Assembly (NCBI GenBank): GCA_001460835.1
Contig: CYKH01001877.1
Span: forward strand, 1 to 56,920
Direction of reading: 5' to 3'
Source: Bodo saltans
Lineage: Eukaryota > Euglenozoa > Kinetoplastea > Eubodonida > Bodonidae
DNA length: 56,920 bases
The notes beneath the pieces are model-generated. The model worked only from the letters and a program-made list of their open reading frames with translations, was not told the origin of the DNA and did no database searches. Both the position numbers and the translations under genes were made by a program. Positions 1 to 8,837 of this stretch are shown here, in pieces. Position 1 is the stretch's first letter, and each line of letters starts with the position of its first letter.

Positions 1-1181
1 TTTCTGTACTTTATTGGTCACCGCATCGTCAAAGAAGAAGGCATAGTGGCTACCCACGTGTACTCACATCATCAGAAGCACATTACAATCCTTGACGGCA
101 ACAACCTGACTGCTTACTGTGGTGGGTGTGACATTGCCGTTGGCCGGTTCGATGATGCAACAAAGCCTGTCTTTTACAACGATGAGCTGGAGGGCCGCTA
201 CGATACAAGCCTCTGTTGCGGTGGCACGAAGAATGACGGCAAGGCATTCACACTCCAAGAATTTTCAAGCGGGGAGCCTCGTTTGCCGTGGCAAGACATC
301 CAAGTTCGGATTGACAGGCAGGCAGCGCTAGAAATTGTAGTCACATTTGAGCACTTTTTTCGAATTGCGGTATCTGAGCAATTCCCAAACAATGATCTTC
401 GAACGCTCCCTGCGCTGAGATACGCTCCTGTTGGTTCTCCGGAAACGAACGCAGTTGTTCAAATCGTGCACACCAGGGACCGATGGTACGGCTTTGAGGA
501 GTTCGTGGTGCAACTCATCGGCAAGGCCACTGAGTCTATCTACATCGAGCAGCAGTATTTCCAAGGGTATGTTTCCGACTTAACAATCAACAATCTGCAA
601 AACCGGGTGCCATTCGCGATTGTTGAGAAAATCAAGGAACGAGATGACCCTGCATTCTATGTTCATGTTGTTCTTCCGTTGATCCCGGACTGCTTTCTCA
701 AGCTCGACAACGCAGTGACGAAGCACATTTTACTGAGATTCCCCCACATCTGCAGCAGTGCCTCAAGTTTTACTGTTTATCGAGCACCACTCAAGACGAA
801 AATGGAAACACTATCAACTATCCGTTCTTCGTGCACAGCAAAGCCATGATCGTGGACAAGGCAGTGTGCGTCATTGGCAGTGCCAATATCAACGACAGAT
901 CTTTGTTGTCATATCGTGACACAGAGATGGCAGCCGTCATCCATTCTCCTGAGGTTTCAGGCAAACTCGAGGAAGATCTGCGCAAACAACACGCGGCGTT
1001 CTTGAAGGCTGGACAACATAACCTTGAGCTAGACGCGACCATGAAAAACTCCTTGCCGATTGAGTTTCACGACTTGCCTAGGAAGCCCATCTTTCATATC
1101 ACTATGCGCAGTTCCCTGGCGCATAACCTTCGGGGCAATCAGTACCTCGGCACACAGTGCCTCTCGGCATTGATCCTTTAG
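1..1181 (+). pseudogene. Plant-type phospholipase D, 5'-truncated by the window and frameshifted
   Basis: The reading frame is open from base 1, so the gene starts outside the window. Both PLD catalytic HKD motifs are visible: HQKHITILD at about 67-96 and HSKAMIVD at 834-857, the latter followed by IGSANINDRSLL. Between them lie the GG.D...GR.D block, a PW.DI.. block and IYIEQQYF, all typical of eukaryotic phosphatidylcholine-hydrolysing PLDs. The first HKD is in frame 1 and the second in frame 3. Similarity to the family moves from frame 1 to frame 3 near 735-745, at or just before a C5 run, so one indel separates the halves. The enzyme would hydrolyse phospholipids to phosphatidic acid at membranes. 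The frameshift may be a real mutation or a sequencing error, since nothing else in the domain looks decayed. A related copy of its C-terminal end lies at 6452-6540. Confidence 0.8.
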
Positions 1182-1400
1182 GCGTGAAACTGCAAGTCCC
1201 AGTATGCGAAGAAGTGGGGCCGTCTTGCCACATCATCATCAGACTCTGGAAGATCGCGTCGGCCACCGAGCACAACGTCGTGGAGGTTGCAGCTGGCGCT
1301 ATTCGTGCAGGCTACGAAGGTTATGAAAAGATGATTTGTAGAACGAAGTGAAAACCATGCAACCTGGATCTGTAAGTGTCTCTCAGATACCTCAATCAAA

Positions 1401-1600
1401 TCACTTGCTACATGTCAGTGATGATGCTGGGTCCTGGGGCAACAAGAGATGGTTCGTTGTCGAACCATTGATGTAGGGAGCCTTCCAGGGTTCCGATGTT
1501 CCTACTGAAACCACCAGCCAAGGTGCCCGCCTTGGTGTTCAGGCATTTGGAGACACTCGAGTGAAAGGTGCTCGCCTTGGCTAGTGGTTTCGTAGGAACT
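1401..1600. repeat. Dispersed repeat, copy 1
   Basis: The segment from TCACTTGCTACATGTCAGTG onward recurs at 2854-3030. Shared blocks include ATGATGCTGGGTCCTGG, CAACAAGAGA, CCATTGATGTAGGG and TACTGAAACCACCAG. The two copies differ by small indels and flank the zinc-finger gene at 1745-2500 as imperfect direct repeats. I recognise no coding content. It may be the end of a mobile or recombining unit, which is inference. Confidence 0.7.
1498..1599. repeat. Fold-back (inverted repeat) inside repeat copy 1
   Basis: The left arm at 1498-1523 (GTTCCTACTGAAACCACC and onward) is nearly the reverse complement of the right arm at 1575-1599, with a loop of about 50 bp. In the other repeat copy (2999-3026) the part matching the loop is present in the opposite orientation. 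The loop or arm therefore appears to have flipped between copies. Confidence 0.65.
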
Positions 1601-1744
1601 TCGTCGGGATCTGAACCAATCCCCTTTTTTCAGCTCAGCCAGTTCGCTCGAAGCAATCATACTTTGTTCCAAATTTAAAACTGCAAGAATTACGTTGTGT
1701 TCACATTCTGTAAATTCTCTTCGTGACTGTCTCATGTTGTCCTA

Positions 1745-2500
1745 ATGCAGCGAAGATCATTCAAAGACCAGCACACAGCCATGAATTACTGCAACGTTTG
1801 TAACTGCAACGTTTCCAGAAGCAATTGCCAAGAACACATCGACGGCAAGCGCCACCTGGAAAACAGTGAAGTTCTCTCAGATGACGACTACCAGGACGAC
1901 ATCGAGTACTGCGACGATTGTGATTGCGTCGTTCCCGCAAACAACTGGCAAGCGCACATCAGAGGTAGAAGTCACATTGTAAACAGAAGCTATCTGTTCC
2001 GTAACTACGACTCTGATGGCAACGATAAAATCTCTGATGACGATGACCTTTACAGTGACGACTCTGGCGACGCATATCTCAGCGACGACGAAAACAGCGA
2101 CGATGACCTTGTCAGTGACGACTTCGGTGAAGACGAGCATGAAACCTACAAAGTCGTTTCTCTAAAATGTATTTCTTACACTCAGAACTCAATCAGGCAC
2201 GCATTTAAAGACGAAACTGCTTTGGGGCAGGGCATTAGAAATTTGCAAAAAGAGATTCCAAGAAACTATCGCACAAACCGTATTTGGGACGCCAAGTTTG
2301 TCCCTCAGCACATGGTCAGAGTGTTTTACATGGGAGGAGGCCATTACGCTGTCCACAACAATCGTACCCTTTACTGCTACCAGCAAGCAGGGTTTCTCTG
2401 GATCCCAGTGAACGTTATCTCCCCTAGCTATGAGTATCGTTGCTTCGAGACGCCTCCCATTGTTCGTCGTAAAGCGTCTTTCTACCGGCGAACCGCATAA
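1745..2500 (+). CDS. Double U1/matrin-type C2H2 zinc-finger protein
   Basis: This 251-residue protein has two zinc fingers with identical spacing, C-x2-C-x11-H-x5-H, at C16/C19/H31/H37 and C56/C59/H71/H77. That long-linker spacing is typical of U1- or matrin-type fingers that bind double-stranded RNA or occur in spliceosomal proteins. A very acidic Asp/Ser stretch follows (about residues 95-130). A C-terminal globular part of about 100 residues contains VFYMGGGHYAVHNNRTLY and ends WIPVNVI. That part resembles protist proteins with a G-x-Y-x-[VL]-[DN]-N-R core thought to be ParB/sulfiredoxin-like, a weak call. A second in-frame ATG at 1781 lies just before the first finger and could be the real start. 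The gene is intact and lies between two copies of a dispersed repeat. Its nucleic-acid role is inferred from the fingers only. Confidence 0.6.
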   Translation: MQRRSFKDQHTAMNYCNVCNCNVSRSNCQEHIDGKRHLENSEVLSDDDYQDDIEYCDDCDCVVPANNWQAHIRGRSHIVNRSYLFRNYDSDGNDKISDDDDLYSDDSGDAYLSDDENSDDDLVSDDFGEDEHETYKVVSLKCISYTQNSIRHAFKDETALGQGIRNLQKEIPRNYRTNRIWDAKFVPQHMVRVFYMGGGHYAVHNNRTLYCYQQAGFLWIPVNVISPSYEYRCFETPPIVRRKASFYRRTA

Positions 2501-2853
2501 ATCTACCCCGCTCTCACCTGGGATTTGAATGAATTCACCGCTCAATTCGACAACGCCAGTGTTACGTGTTTTTTTTTTTTTTTCTCCTTCTTCTTCCTTC
2601 CTCTACCATCTTTTGATCTGTAGTGGTGATCTCTAGTCGCCTCCTCTTTTATATTTTGCCCCGTGCGTTCGTCCTGCCGCGTCGAAAGCGCAGTTTGCAT
2701 TCATCTGGAAGCACCCAATCCGTTACAAATGCGACAATTCTTGCCGCTGAAGAACTTACAAATTGATTTTAGTTGTCTTTTCGTTTGTTTTTTTTTCCAG
2801 GAAGCATCACAATTCAGCATGAATGTTGGCAAAAACTAGAAGAAAAACAGAAA
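2501..2853. other. Gene-free spacer with long poly-T tract
   Basis: I see no plausible gene here. The stretch contains an uninterrupted T run of about 15 bases near 2568-2583 followed by a C/T-rich tract, and a second T run near 2789. These could serve as trans-splicing or polyadenylation signals. Confidence 0.4.
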
Positions 2854-3030
2854 TCACTGCTACATGTCAGTGATGATGCTGGGTCCTGGCAACAAGAGAG
2901 TCGCTGTCATGATCGAAGACACTTCGTTGTGGACCATTGATGTAGGGGCCTCCGACGACGTTTCTACTGAAACCACCAGCTAAGGCGGCGGACACCTTTT
3001 CATTCGAGTGTCTCCAAAAGCCTGAACATA
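2854..3030. repeat. Dispersed repeat, copy 2
   Basis: This is the second copy of the element at 1401-1600, starting TCACTGCTACATGTCAGTGA. Its last third (about 2999-3026, ending in CTCCAAAAGCCTGAAC) is the reverse complement of 1537-1563 in copy 1, so the two copies differ by inversion of the fold-back portion. Confidence 0.65.
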
Positions 3031-3531
3031 TGCACACCTCTTTTGTGTCCCCTTCTCGTTCGGCATTGTGCCCTCTCTCGCCAGCACTGTCGTACGATTC
3101 AAGGGGGAGGGCATCTTCTTAATGCAAACATATTCCTGCAAACATGTTTCCCTGCCACAAATTTTCACAAAGAATAGTAGTAACAACACACCGATTATGC
3201 AACGTCCATACGCTTGTACCGCGGCATGTGGCCCGGTTCACTCCTTGGCAACAACACCCTGCCCCAACAACCCCCTCGTGGTAGAGCTACTCAGCGACCG
3301 ACGATGAGCCCGGCGCTCATGCGAGGAATGAGAAGCAGTACACAACCGGAGTGGTGGTGCTTGGAACACTGCAGCACGCAAATCCTCCCTCAGTCACCCC
3401 ATTATTGCGGGCATGGCGTGTCGTTGATGAACAGTTGCAACCAAGCGTTGGGTTGGTGTCGCGTAGCCTCAGTCACATCGCCACCCGCGCTCAGTCTGCG
3501 CAAGGACACATCGCCGCCCGCGCTCCCCGAT

Positions 3532-3897
3532 ATGACTTCTGGAGAAAGGGCCGTGGTGGATCAGATTAAACAATGTGCGATTATGGATGACTTAGTAAAA
3601 GTATCAATAAATTTACCTCGTGCGCAAACAGAAGCATTGGGGAAAGACATCAAAACATTTATGAGACGAATTGCCGAAAACGGAACGCCGAAACGTCTGA
3701 CAACCGTCGAACTGGGAAGTTCGTTGTCCATCGGTGAATATCGCGTTGCTTTTTGCAGCGTTGCTGATGGTAACCTTATCATTGGAGTCGCCACATTAGG
3801 CGTAGATCCCACCCCTCCAACTGGGACCAAGAAGGTTGACACGGTTAAGATTAAGATAGATGATGAATCCTCAGTACCACATTTACTCCGTCGCTGA
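3532..3897 (+). pseudogene. N-terminal piece of a decayed RHS/Crinkler-like gene
   Basis: An open frame from ATG 3532 gives 121 residues beginning MTSGERAVVDQIKQ, with no domain I can name. The stretch LGSSLSIGEYRVAFCSVADG suggests a small beta-rich region. The frame stops at 3897. The next plausible sequence is in frame 2, running from about 3863 to a TGA at about 4000, and then in frame 3 with a Walker A motif. I interpret this as the first surviving piece of one gene broken by several indels. The frame is open further upstream to 3214 but has no ATG supporting a longer real start there. Calling it part of the same gene as the NTPase rests on position only. Confidence 0.35.
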
Positions 3898-3898
3898 C

Positions 3899-5037
3899 GG
3901 GCGAGATACGATAGCGAAGCAGCTGAGCGGCGGGGAGCTCTCAACGGACCACCGCTACAACGAGTTGGTGCAGTTTGTCACAGACATGCTTAAGCACTGA
4001 TTGGTGGTGGTCTGGGTCTGGAAAGACGTGGCATATGATGGCAAACCTCTCAGACCTTTCGCACCTCGTTGTATACCTCAATTTCAGCACGGACATCGTG
4101 AAGGAGAATGTGGACTTAAGGTCCAGGATAAAATTCTCCACCCCAATACAGATCAGAGTCCATATTGAGGTTCTGGCCCATGCCGCCACCTTCAGTGGAC
4201 TGCCGCACCATCGAACCATTGTCCTGGTTGCTGGTATCGGAGAGATGGTTGTTGTCATCGGTAGGTTCGTGAGACATTCAGAGAGGGCAGATCGTGTGGG
4301 ATGAGCCAAAGCGTTTCTCCCGTCGGCGCTCACGAAACTCATCAAAGTCAAAGTGGAAGACGCCATCAAGGAATCGTGTCCGAAGCTACTGGACATGCTA
4401 CGCAGCAAAAAAAGACGCGGACAGAGAGGAGTTCGAGGTGCGTCTCTGCTTGGATGAACTGGGAGGTAGCCCTGAGCTGATTCGCGCGTGCTGTGCAGTG
4501 GGAAACGACGCCCTGCGAGGTGAGAAGGGGCTGAATTGGCATCCGCGTGTACAAATTCGATTGTTTGCTACTGGAACCGGCATTGGGACGGTGCAGAATC
4601 CTGTCGGCTCGGAATACAAATTCTACAAGCTCGTGACACTCGCGACGCAGCACGAAGACAACTCTGCGAAATTGTACTGGAAGCTCCGAGATACTTATTT
4701 TGCCAGTAAAGATGAGGACAAGGTTCCTGACCTTCAAAATCTTGTCAAACGGCTAGGGACGGTTTGGGACGACCCAGTTGCCGGGCCCAGCCAGTTGCGC
4801 CAACGCGATGAATACCTGACAAAACACAAGCACAAGGTTTTTGGCAACTTGGTTTGGGTTCGGGAAGCACTATTCTCTGCAGTTGATGCCGACGCGATGT
4901 GCCGCTGTGTCCTGACGAACGCAAAGCTCGCAACGCTCGTGTTTGCTCGCTGTCATGACCTGGCAAAGGACATTGCTGCGAACAGCCTATGTCGATATCC
5001 CACGGTCGATGTCCGTGCCCGTTTTAGGCAGTGCTGA
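3899..5037 (+). pseudogene. P-loop NTPase portion of an RHS/Crinkler-like gene, multiply frameshifted
   Basis: Frame 3 carries SGSGKTWHMMANLSDL at 4011-4058, a Walker A motif, followed by HLVVYLNFST, a typical strand after the P-loop in this class. Frame 1 from about 4411 carries FEVRLCLDELGGSPELIRAC and later RLFATGTGIGTVQNP, which resembles the sensor-like ATGTG region of RHS (retrotransposon hot spot) and Crinkler NTPases. The natural frame appears to run frame 2 to 3 to 2 to 1, with one shift at the A7 run near 4409-4415. At least four frame changes make this a pseudogene unless the assembly is poor here. Such proteins are multicopy, nuclear and associated with transposon-rich regions in trypanosomes. 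The family call is inference from motifs. Confidence 0.45.
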
Positions 5038-5780
5038 GACGTCTGAGTCTGAGATACGTTTCACGGCGTGCTATCGGACGGACCTCGGGCGGTATAGCAT
5101 CTCGGGGGCCATGGTGGTGGTACTGCTCACGTGCGTTTGAAGATACCTTTGCGAATATCGGTGACGTGTTTGAGCACGCTGTGGCGAGGTTTGTTTTCAT
5201 CGCAGTGCAGGTATTCCGTGGCCGCCCCATCTCTCATCTCGTCAACTTTATTGTTGGCCACTCCGTCGGGAGTAACGCTCAAAGGATTTTGCATGCAAAT
5301 AACACAGAGCCTGAACCCGACTTTCAAGCACCTGAAATTGAACGGAAGTACTTCGCCGAACGCGTTGAAAACTGGCGCACAGACTTGAAGAAAGCTGAAG
5401 AACAACTTGAAAAGCACTGGCAGACAAGCACGAAGGATGCATGGATCGAGGTAAGCCCTGCGAACCTGCCCTCCGCAGATGTTGTGCTGCACATTCCTGG
5501 CGTCTTGACGCTGCCAATCCAATGTAAGGACAGAATTGACACCTTCGGCGACGACGACATCAGGCGGGCGCTGCGCTCAATGGTAGGGAAGATTTTTGCG
5601 ATGCCCGAAAGTGATCTAACCGCGGCTGAGATGCTAGGAAAGAAGCTGATTACCCTTGGTGCGCCCGTTATCCCACTTCTGTACGTTTCGCACGCGTCGA
5701 CATTGACAAATTTCCAGTATCCACATGACACGACATTTGTCAAATTTTCGGCATTGCATCATGGCCGAGGGCGTTGGTGA
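5031..5780 (+). pseudogene. PD-(D/E)XK nuclease-like portion of the same broken gene
   Basis: Frame 3 from about 5131 to 5780 encodes AFEDTFANIGDVFEHAVARF, then VFRGRPISHLV, an acidic-basic helical stretch, and SADVVLHIPGVLTLPIQCKD. The Asp at 5478 and the Q-x-K at 5520-5528, separated by a hydrophobic strand, fit the D...(E/Q)xK signature of restriction-endonuclease-fold nucleases. Linkage of such a fold to an upstream P-loop NTPase is the known architecture of RHS and Crinkler proteins. The frame enters from frame 1 via frame 2, so the gene is broken at about 5030 and again at about 5130. Without an alignment the nuclease call rests on this motif and on the neighbouring NTPase. Confidence 0.45.
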
Positions 5781-6036
5781 GAAAGATGCAAAGCGGCTTG
5801 AACATTTCGCCAGTGATCAGCGGCGCCATGCGGCTCGCTTGCACAACATTCGACGAAGCATCGTGTTATTTGATGTCAAGCCGCGGGAGCCAGGTGACGT
5901 TGTCGTTGTCGCAACCGCTGCCGAGGCCAGTGAGCCGAAGTCGCTGGTGACCGGCGATTACAACCCAGGCCCCTGCAACGCTTTCACGCCACTCGTGAGT
6001 AGCAGGTCGCCCAATAACTCTTTGTGCGAAACATGA
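5761..6036 (+). pseudogene. C-terminal tail of the broken gene, running into the repeat
   Basis: An open frame from ATG 5761 encodes 91 residues, beginning MAEGVGEKDAKRLEHFASDQ. The first part is helical and charged. The last 45 residues are translated from the first copy of the direct repeat (5888-6020), so they are probably not conserved protein. It overlaps the nuclease piece by about 20 bases in another frame and may be its continuation after an indel or an unrelated small ORF. Confidence 0.3.
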
Positions 6037-6207
6037 GTTGGCGAAATTTGTGAGTTACAAATTTCGCCTAGCCAGGTGACGTTGTCGTTGTCGCAACCGC
6101 TGCCGAGGCGCCCGCCAGTGAGCCGAAGTCGCTGGTGACCGGCGATTACAACCTTTGCCCCTGCAACGCTTTCACGCCACTCGTGAGTAGCAGTCGCCCA
6201 ATAACTC
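5888..6207. repeat. Two tandem direct copies of a ~130-bp unit
   Basis: The unit starting AGCCAGGTGACGTTGTCGTT at 5888-6020 recurs at 6070-6207 with few substitutions and small indels, such as a 5-6-base addition near 6109. The copies are separated by about 50 bp belonging to the inverted repeat described at 6020-6239. Confidence 0.8.
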
Positions 6208-6239
6208 ACAAACTTCGCCAACTCATGTTTCGCACAAAG
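6020..6239. repeat. 38-bp inverted repeat interleaved with the direct repeat
   Basis: The arm 6020-6057 (starting CTTTGTGCGAAACATGAG) is the reverse complement of 6202-6239, with one mismatch in 38 positions. The arms bracket the second direct-repeat copy, giving the layout direct copy, arm, direct copy, inverted arm. This could be a small MITE-like or recombination structure. Confidence 0.8.
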
Positions 6240-6451
6240 CAAAACCTGAAACGGAAATTGAAAGCTCTTCGAGCTACTCCATAAAAACAAAACGTTGGTC
6301 TCTTTGCATGATAATTGCATCGCACATTCTTTAAGGTGAATTTTGTCCAGGATAATTTGGTTTACATGTCAGCGCCACTGGTGATCTAGTTCGCATTATT
6401 TTCCCTCTTGCTGGATACCATAAACTTAGTTTGAAAATTCACACATAAACC

Positions 6452-6540
6452 ATATGCACGACACCCTGCCAGTTGTGTTTCACGACTTGCCTGGGAAGCC
6501 CATTATTCACATCACTAAGCACAGCTCCCTGGCGTCGCGA
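6452..6540 (+). repeat. Second copy of the phospholipase D C-terminal coding segment
   Basis: Translation gives LPVVFHDLPGKPIIHITKHS and onward, matching LPIEFHDLPRKPIFHITMRS at about 1054-1120 near the end of the phospholipase D remnant. The nucleotides also match, for example TTTCACGACTTGCCT and AAGCCCAT. The copy provides the first 30 or so codons of the ORF at 6454-8478. Confidence 0.75.
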
Positions 6541-8478
6541 GAGACACCAATAATTCTTCGGAGCGATCAGTACCTCCCCCGCACGACCTCACCAACACGC
6601 CAACCCGGATACAATGCGTTGACGTCGTCCTCTTCGCTTGCTGGGCCTCGTGACGCCGTGTGGGTCCCACCGTACTCTGTTGGCAGATTGAAGACGGAAT
6701 TGGTTGCCGCAGCCGTTGCACATCAACAACAGTACTGCAATCACGCTCGCAATGACAGCGACAACAATTCAGAACTGTCGTCCTACACACGAAGTCACTA
6801 TTATTTCCCGAGCCTCGGGGAACGCTTTCTTATCTTGCACATCAACCATAGAGTTCCAGGGGACTCAGAAGCCGTCTCCACTGCGGCAAGACACGTGCAA
6901 TGCCTTATTCCTGGTGCGCCACTCTCACTGCGTGTGTACTCGGTGGAAACCGACATCACAATCCGGTGCTTATGGCTTGGGAGTCATGACGGTGCTGCCG
7001 CTGCACATGTCACTTCTAGCTCTGCAACACTCATCGAAGGTATTTCTGGAACCCTCTCACTAAGTGGTGTGCGGATGTTGTTGATGGAAACATTGACCAG
7101 AAACAACTTTCGGCGCCCATTAGAGGAATCAGGATGGAGCTTGGTAATGGCTGTCCCTGGGATAGCTCGGAACAGCGGCATGATCGAGTCGTTTGTGATC
7201 ACTGACGAACTTGAGCGGTTGTGGGATGTGAACGCGCTAAGAGGTGCAATGCCCCTATGCGAGCAATCAGTGCCGCCTGCTGCTGAGCAACACTCCTCCC
7301 CCAACCTAATAACGACAAGTCCTCATCACACAAGAAGTTGCGCAAGTCCAAAAGTGGTGGTCACCATTTACCTTCAGGTGTACTCACAGCATGGAGTTGT
7401 GGTGACCCATTCCAGTGCTCCTACACGCCTTCCGGTCGGTGTTTCTACAACAGCAGCCAGGGCCAAGTCTCTTTCCACACGAAATGAAACGGCGTCTTCA
7501 AGGGACGACAAGCAGCAATCTGTTGTTGTGGGACGCACAAAGAAGGTTCAGATTCACTCAAGTTGTGTTCCCTTGGATCCAACACCACATCTCGTAGGTT
7601 GTGTGTCAGTGCACGAGGATGTACCCGGAGGAGGAGCAGGTGATTCACAGGCCGATGATCCTCCATCGTTAATGGAACACGGCTCTCCTCGGATCACTTC
7701 ACAACGACATCACAACGATGGGCACCATGGGGATGATGATGCCGTACCAACATTTCTATTCGGTACCATTGCACCTGAAGCCACCACACCAGTACTACCT
7801 TCTCAAACATCTGCGGAGAATCTGCAACCCCCAGAAGTCCCCTCGTTGCTTTCCGAACGCCGCGCTCCATCCATCGCGACTTCACCAGTCGGTGGTACTT
7901 ATGACACGACGAAGCGCCGTACCACTCTGCCCGTGAGACGATCTGTCTACCTTGTAAGTGATGACGACGAAGAGGATTCACATGCCAGTGTGCGCAAGTC
8001 TTCTTCTCAGCCGCTACGTCATCACCATCATGATGATTATGCAACGAAGATTCGACAGCAGACTCCATCATCCGTTGTCGTGGGATCGCCCCATCGTGCT
8101 GCTGCTGCGTCGTCGTCACACACGCCTACGCTGGATGCTCTTCGCACCTCAATAACGTCGATGGAAGCACGCGCATTGCGGAGCCCTTCGATGACAACTG
8201 CAGCAACCACCGGTGCAAGCAGCAATGCGGCTGTCACGAATCACACACCAGCGATCGTCAGGCACCCTACTTCCTCAACGAGCACACCTCCTCACACCTC
8301 GCCACCTTCCAGTTCTGGTGGGTTCTCGGCAGCAGTTGGTAGTGTGCATGGGTTCGTCTTGTCCTCTCCGATGCCCGTTGATCCGAATATGGAGCGCCAA
8401 CGCCGCCGCCACGCCACATTATCGCGATCGCCTTCAGCATCATATGTTGTCGGAAGTAAACAACGTGCGTCCCAATAG
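6454..8478 (+). CDS. Low-complexity hypothetical protein with a phospholipase-D-tail N-terminus
   Basis: This is an intact 674-residue frame from ATG 6454 to TAG. Residues 1-30 are a duplicated phospholipase D tail. Residues 100-270 look like an ordered region (for example SLSGVRMLLMETLTRNN) that I do not recognise. The rest is rich in Ser, Thr, Pro and His, with short runs such as RHHHHDDY, and is probably disordered. No signal peptide or membrane segment is visible. The real translation start could lie further down, for instance at the ATG at 7076, if the PLD-like start is only a hitch-hiking segment. Function is unknown. Confidence 0.55.
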   Translation: MHDTLPVVFHDLPGKPIIHITKHSSLASRETPIILRSDQYLPRTTSPTRQPGYNALTSSSSLAGPRDAVWVPPYSVGRLKTELVAAAVAHQQQYCNHARNDSDNNSELSSYTRSHYYFPSLGERFLILHINHRVPGDSEAVSTAARHVQCLIPGAPLSLRVYSVETDITIRCLWLGSHDGAAAAHVTSSSATLIEGISGTLSLSGVRMLLMETLTRNNFRRPLEESGWSLVMAVPGIARNSGMIESFVITDELERLWDVNALRGAMPLCEQSVPPAAEQHSSPNLITTSPHHTRSCASPKVVVTIYLQVYSQHGVVVTHSSAPTRLPVGVSTTAARAKSLSTRNETASSRDDKQQSVVVGRTKKVQIHSSCVPLDPTPHLVGCVSVHEDVPGGGAGDSQADDPPSLMEHGSPRITSQRHHNDGHHGDDDAVPTFLFGTIAPEATTPVLPSQTSAENLQPPEVPSLLSERRAPSIATSPVGGTYDTTKRRTTLPVRRSVYLVSDDDEEDSHASVRKSSSQPLRHHHHDDYATKIRQQTPSSVVVGSPHRAAAASSSHTPTLDALRTSITSMEARALRSPSMTTAATTGASSNAAVTNHTPAIVRHPTSSTSTPPHTSPPSSSGGFSAAVGSVHGFVLSSPMPVDPNMERQRRRHATLSRSPSASYVVGSKQRASQ

Positions 8479-8837
8479 TTGCTTGGAGTTACTTACTAGG
8501 ACTATGCAATGGACATCTAGCGGGTAGGCGAGGACCTAGACTCATGTAGGAGTGCCTTTTGAATGTGCACTATTATCGCTTTAACGTTTTTCTTTGTATG
8601 GAGTGTCGCTCCGGTCGAAACCATACGCAGATCTCTTGACAGACATTCACAACCTTTTGTCATTTCATTCACTTGTTTTTCTGTCGCTATGTCGCGCGAA
8701 ATGAACGAGGGCAGTCACGAGAACCTCCAATTCAATGTCTTCAATTCAAACTTCATGTGATGTTCCTCACATCTCTTTTCTTTTTAAAAAAAAAGCTTTG
8801 AAGAGATCACAGGAAAGCAGTTTACTCAACAGATTCG
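8479..8837. other. Intergenic spacer
   Basis: I see no convincing gene. A small open frame of 65 codons at 8563-8760 has no recognisable feature. A pyrimidine tract at about 8768-8786 followed by A-rich sequence and AG near 8802 could be the acceptor site for the gene starting at 8838. Confidence 0.4.

Noticed and set aside
8563-8760. 65-codon open frame
   Set aside because: Short, no motif, and probably leader or spacer sequence.
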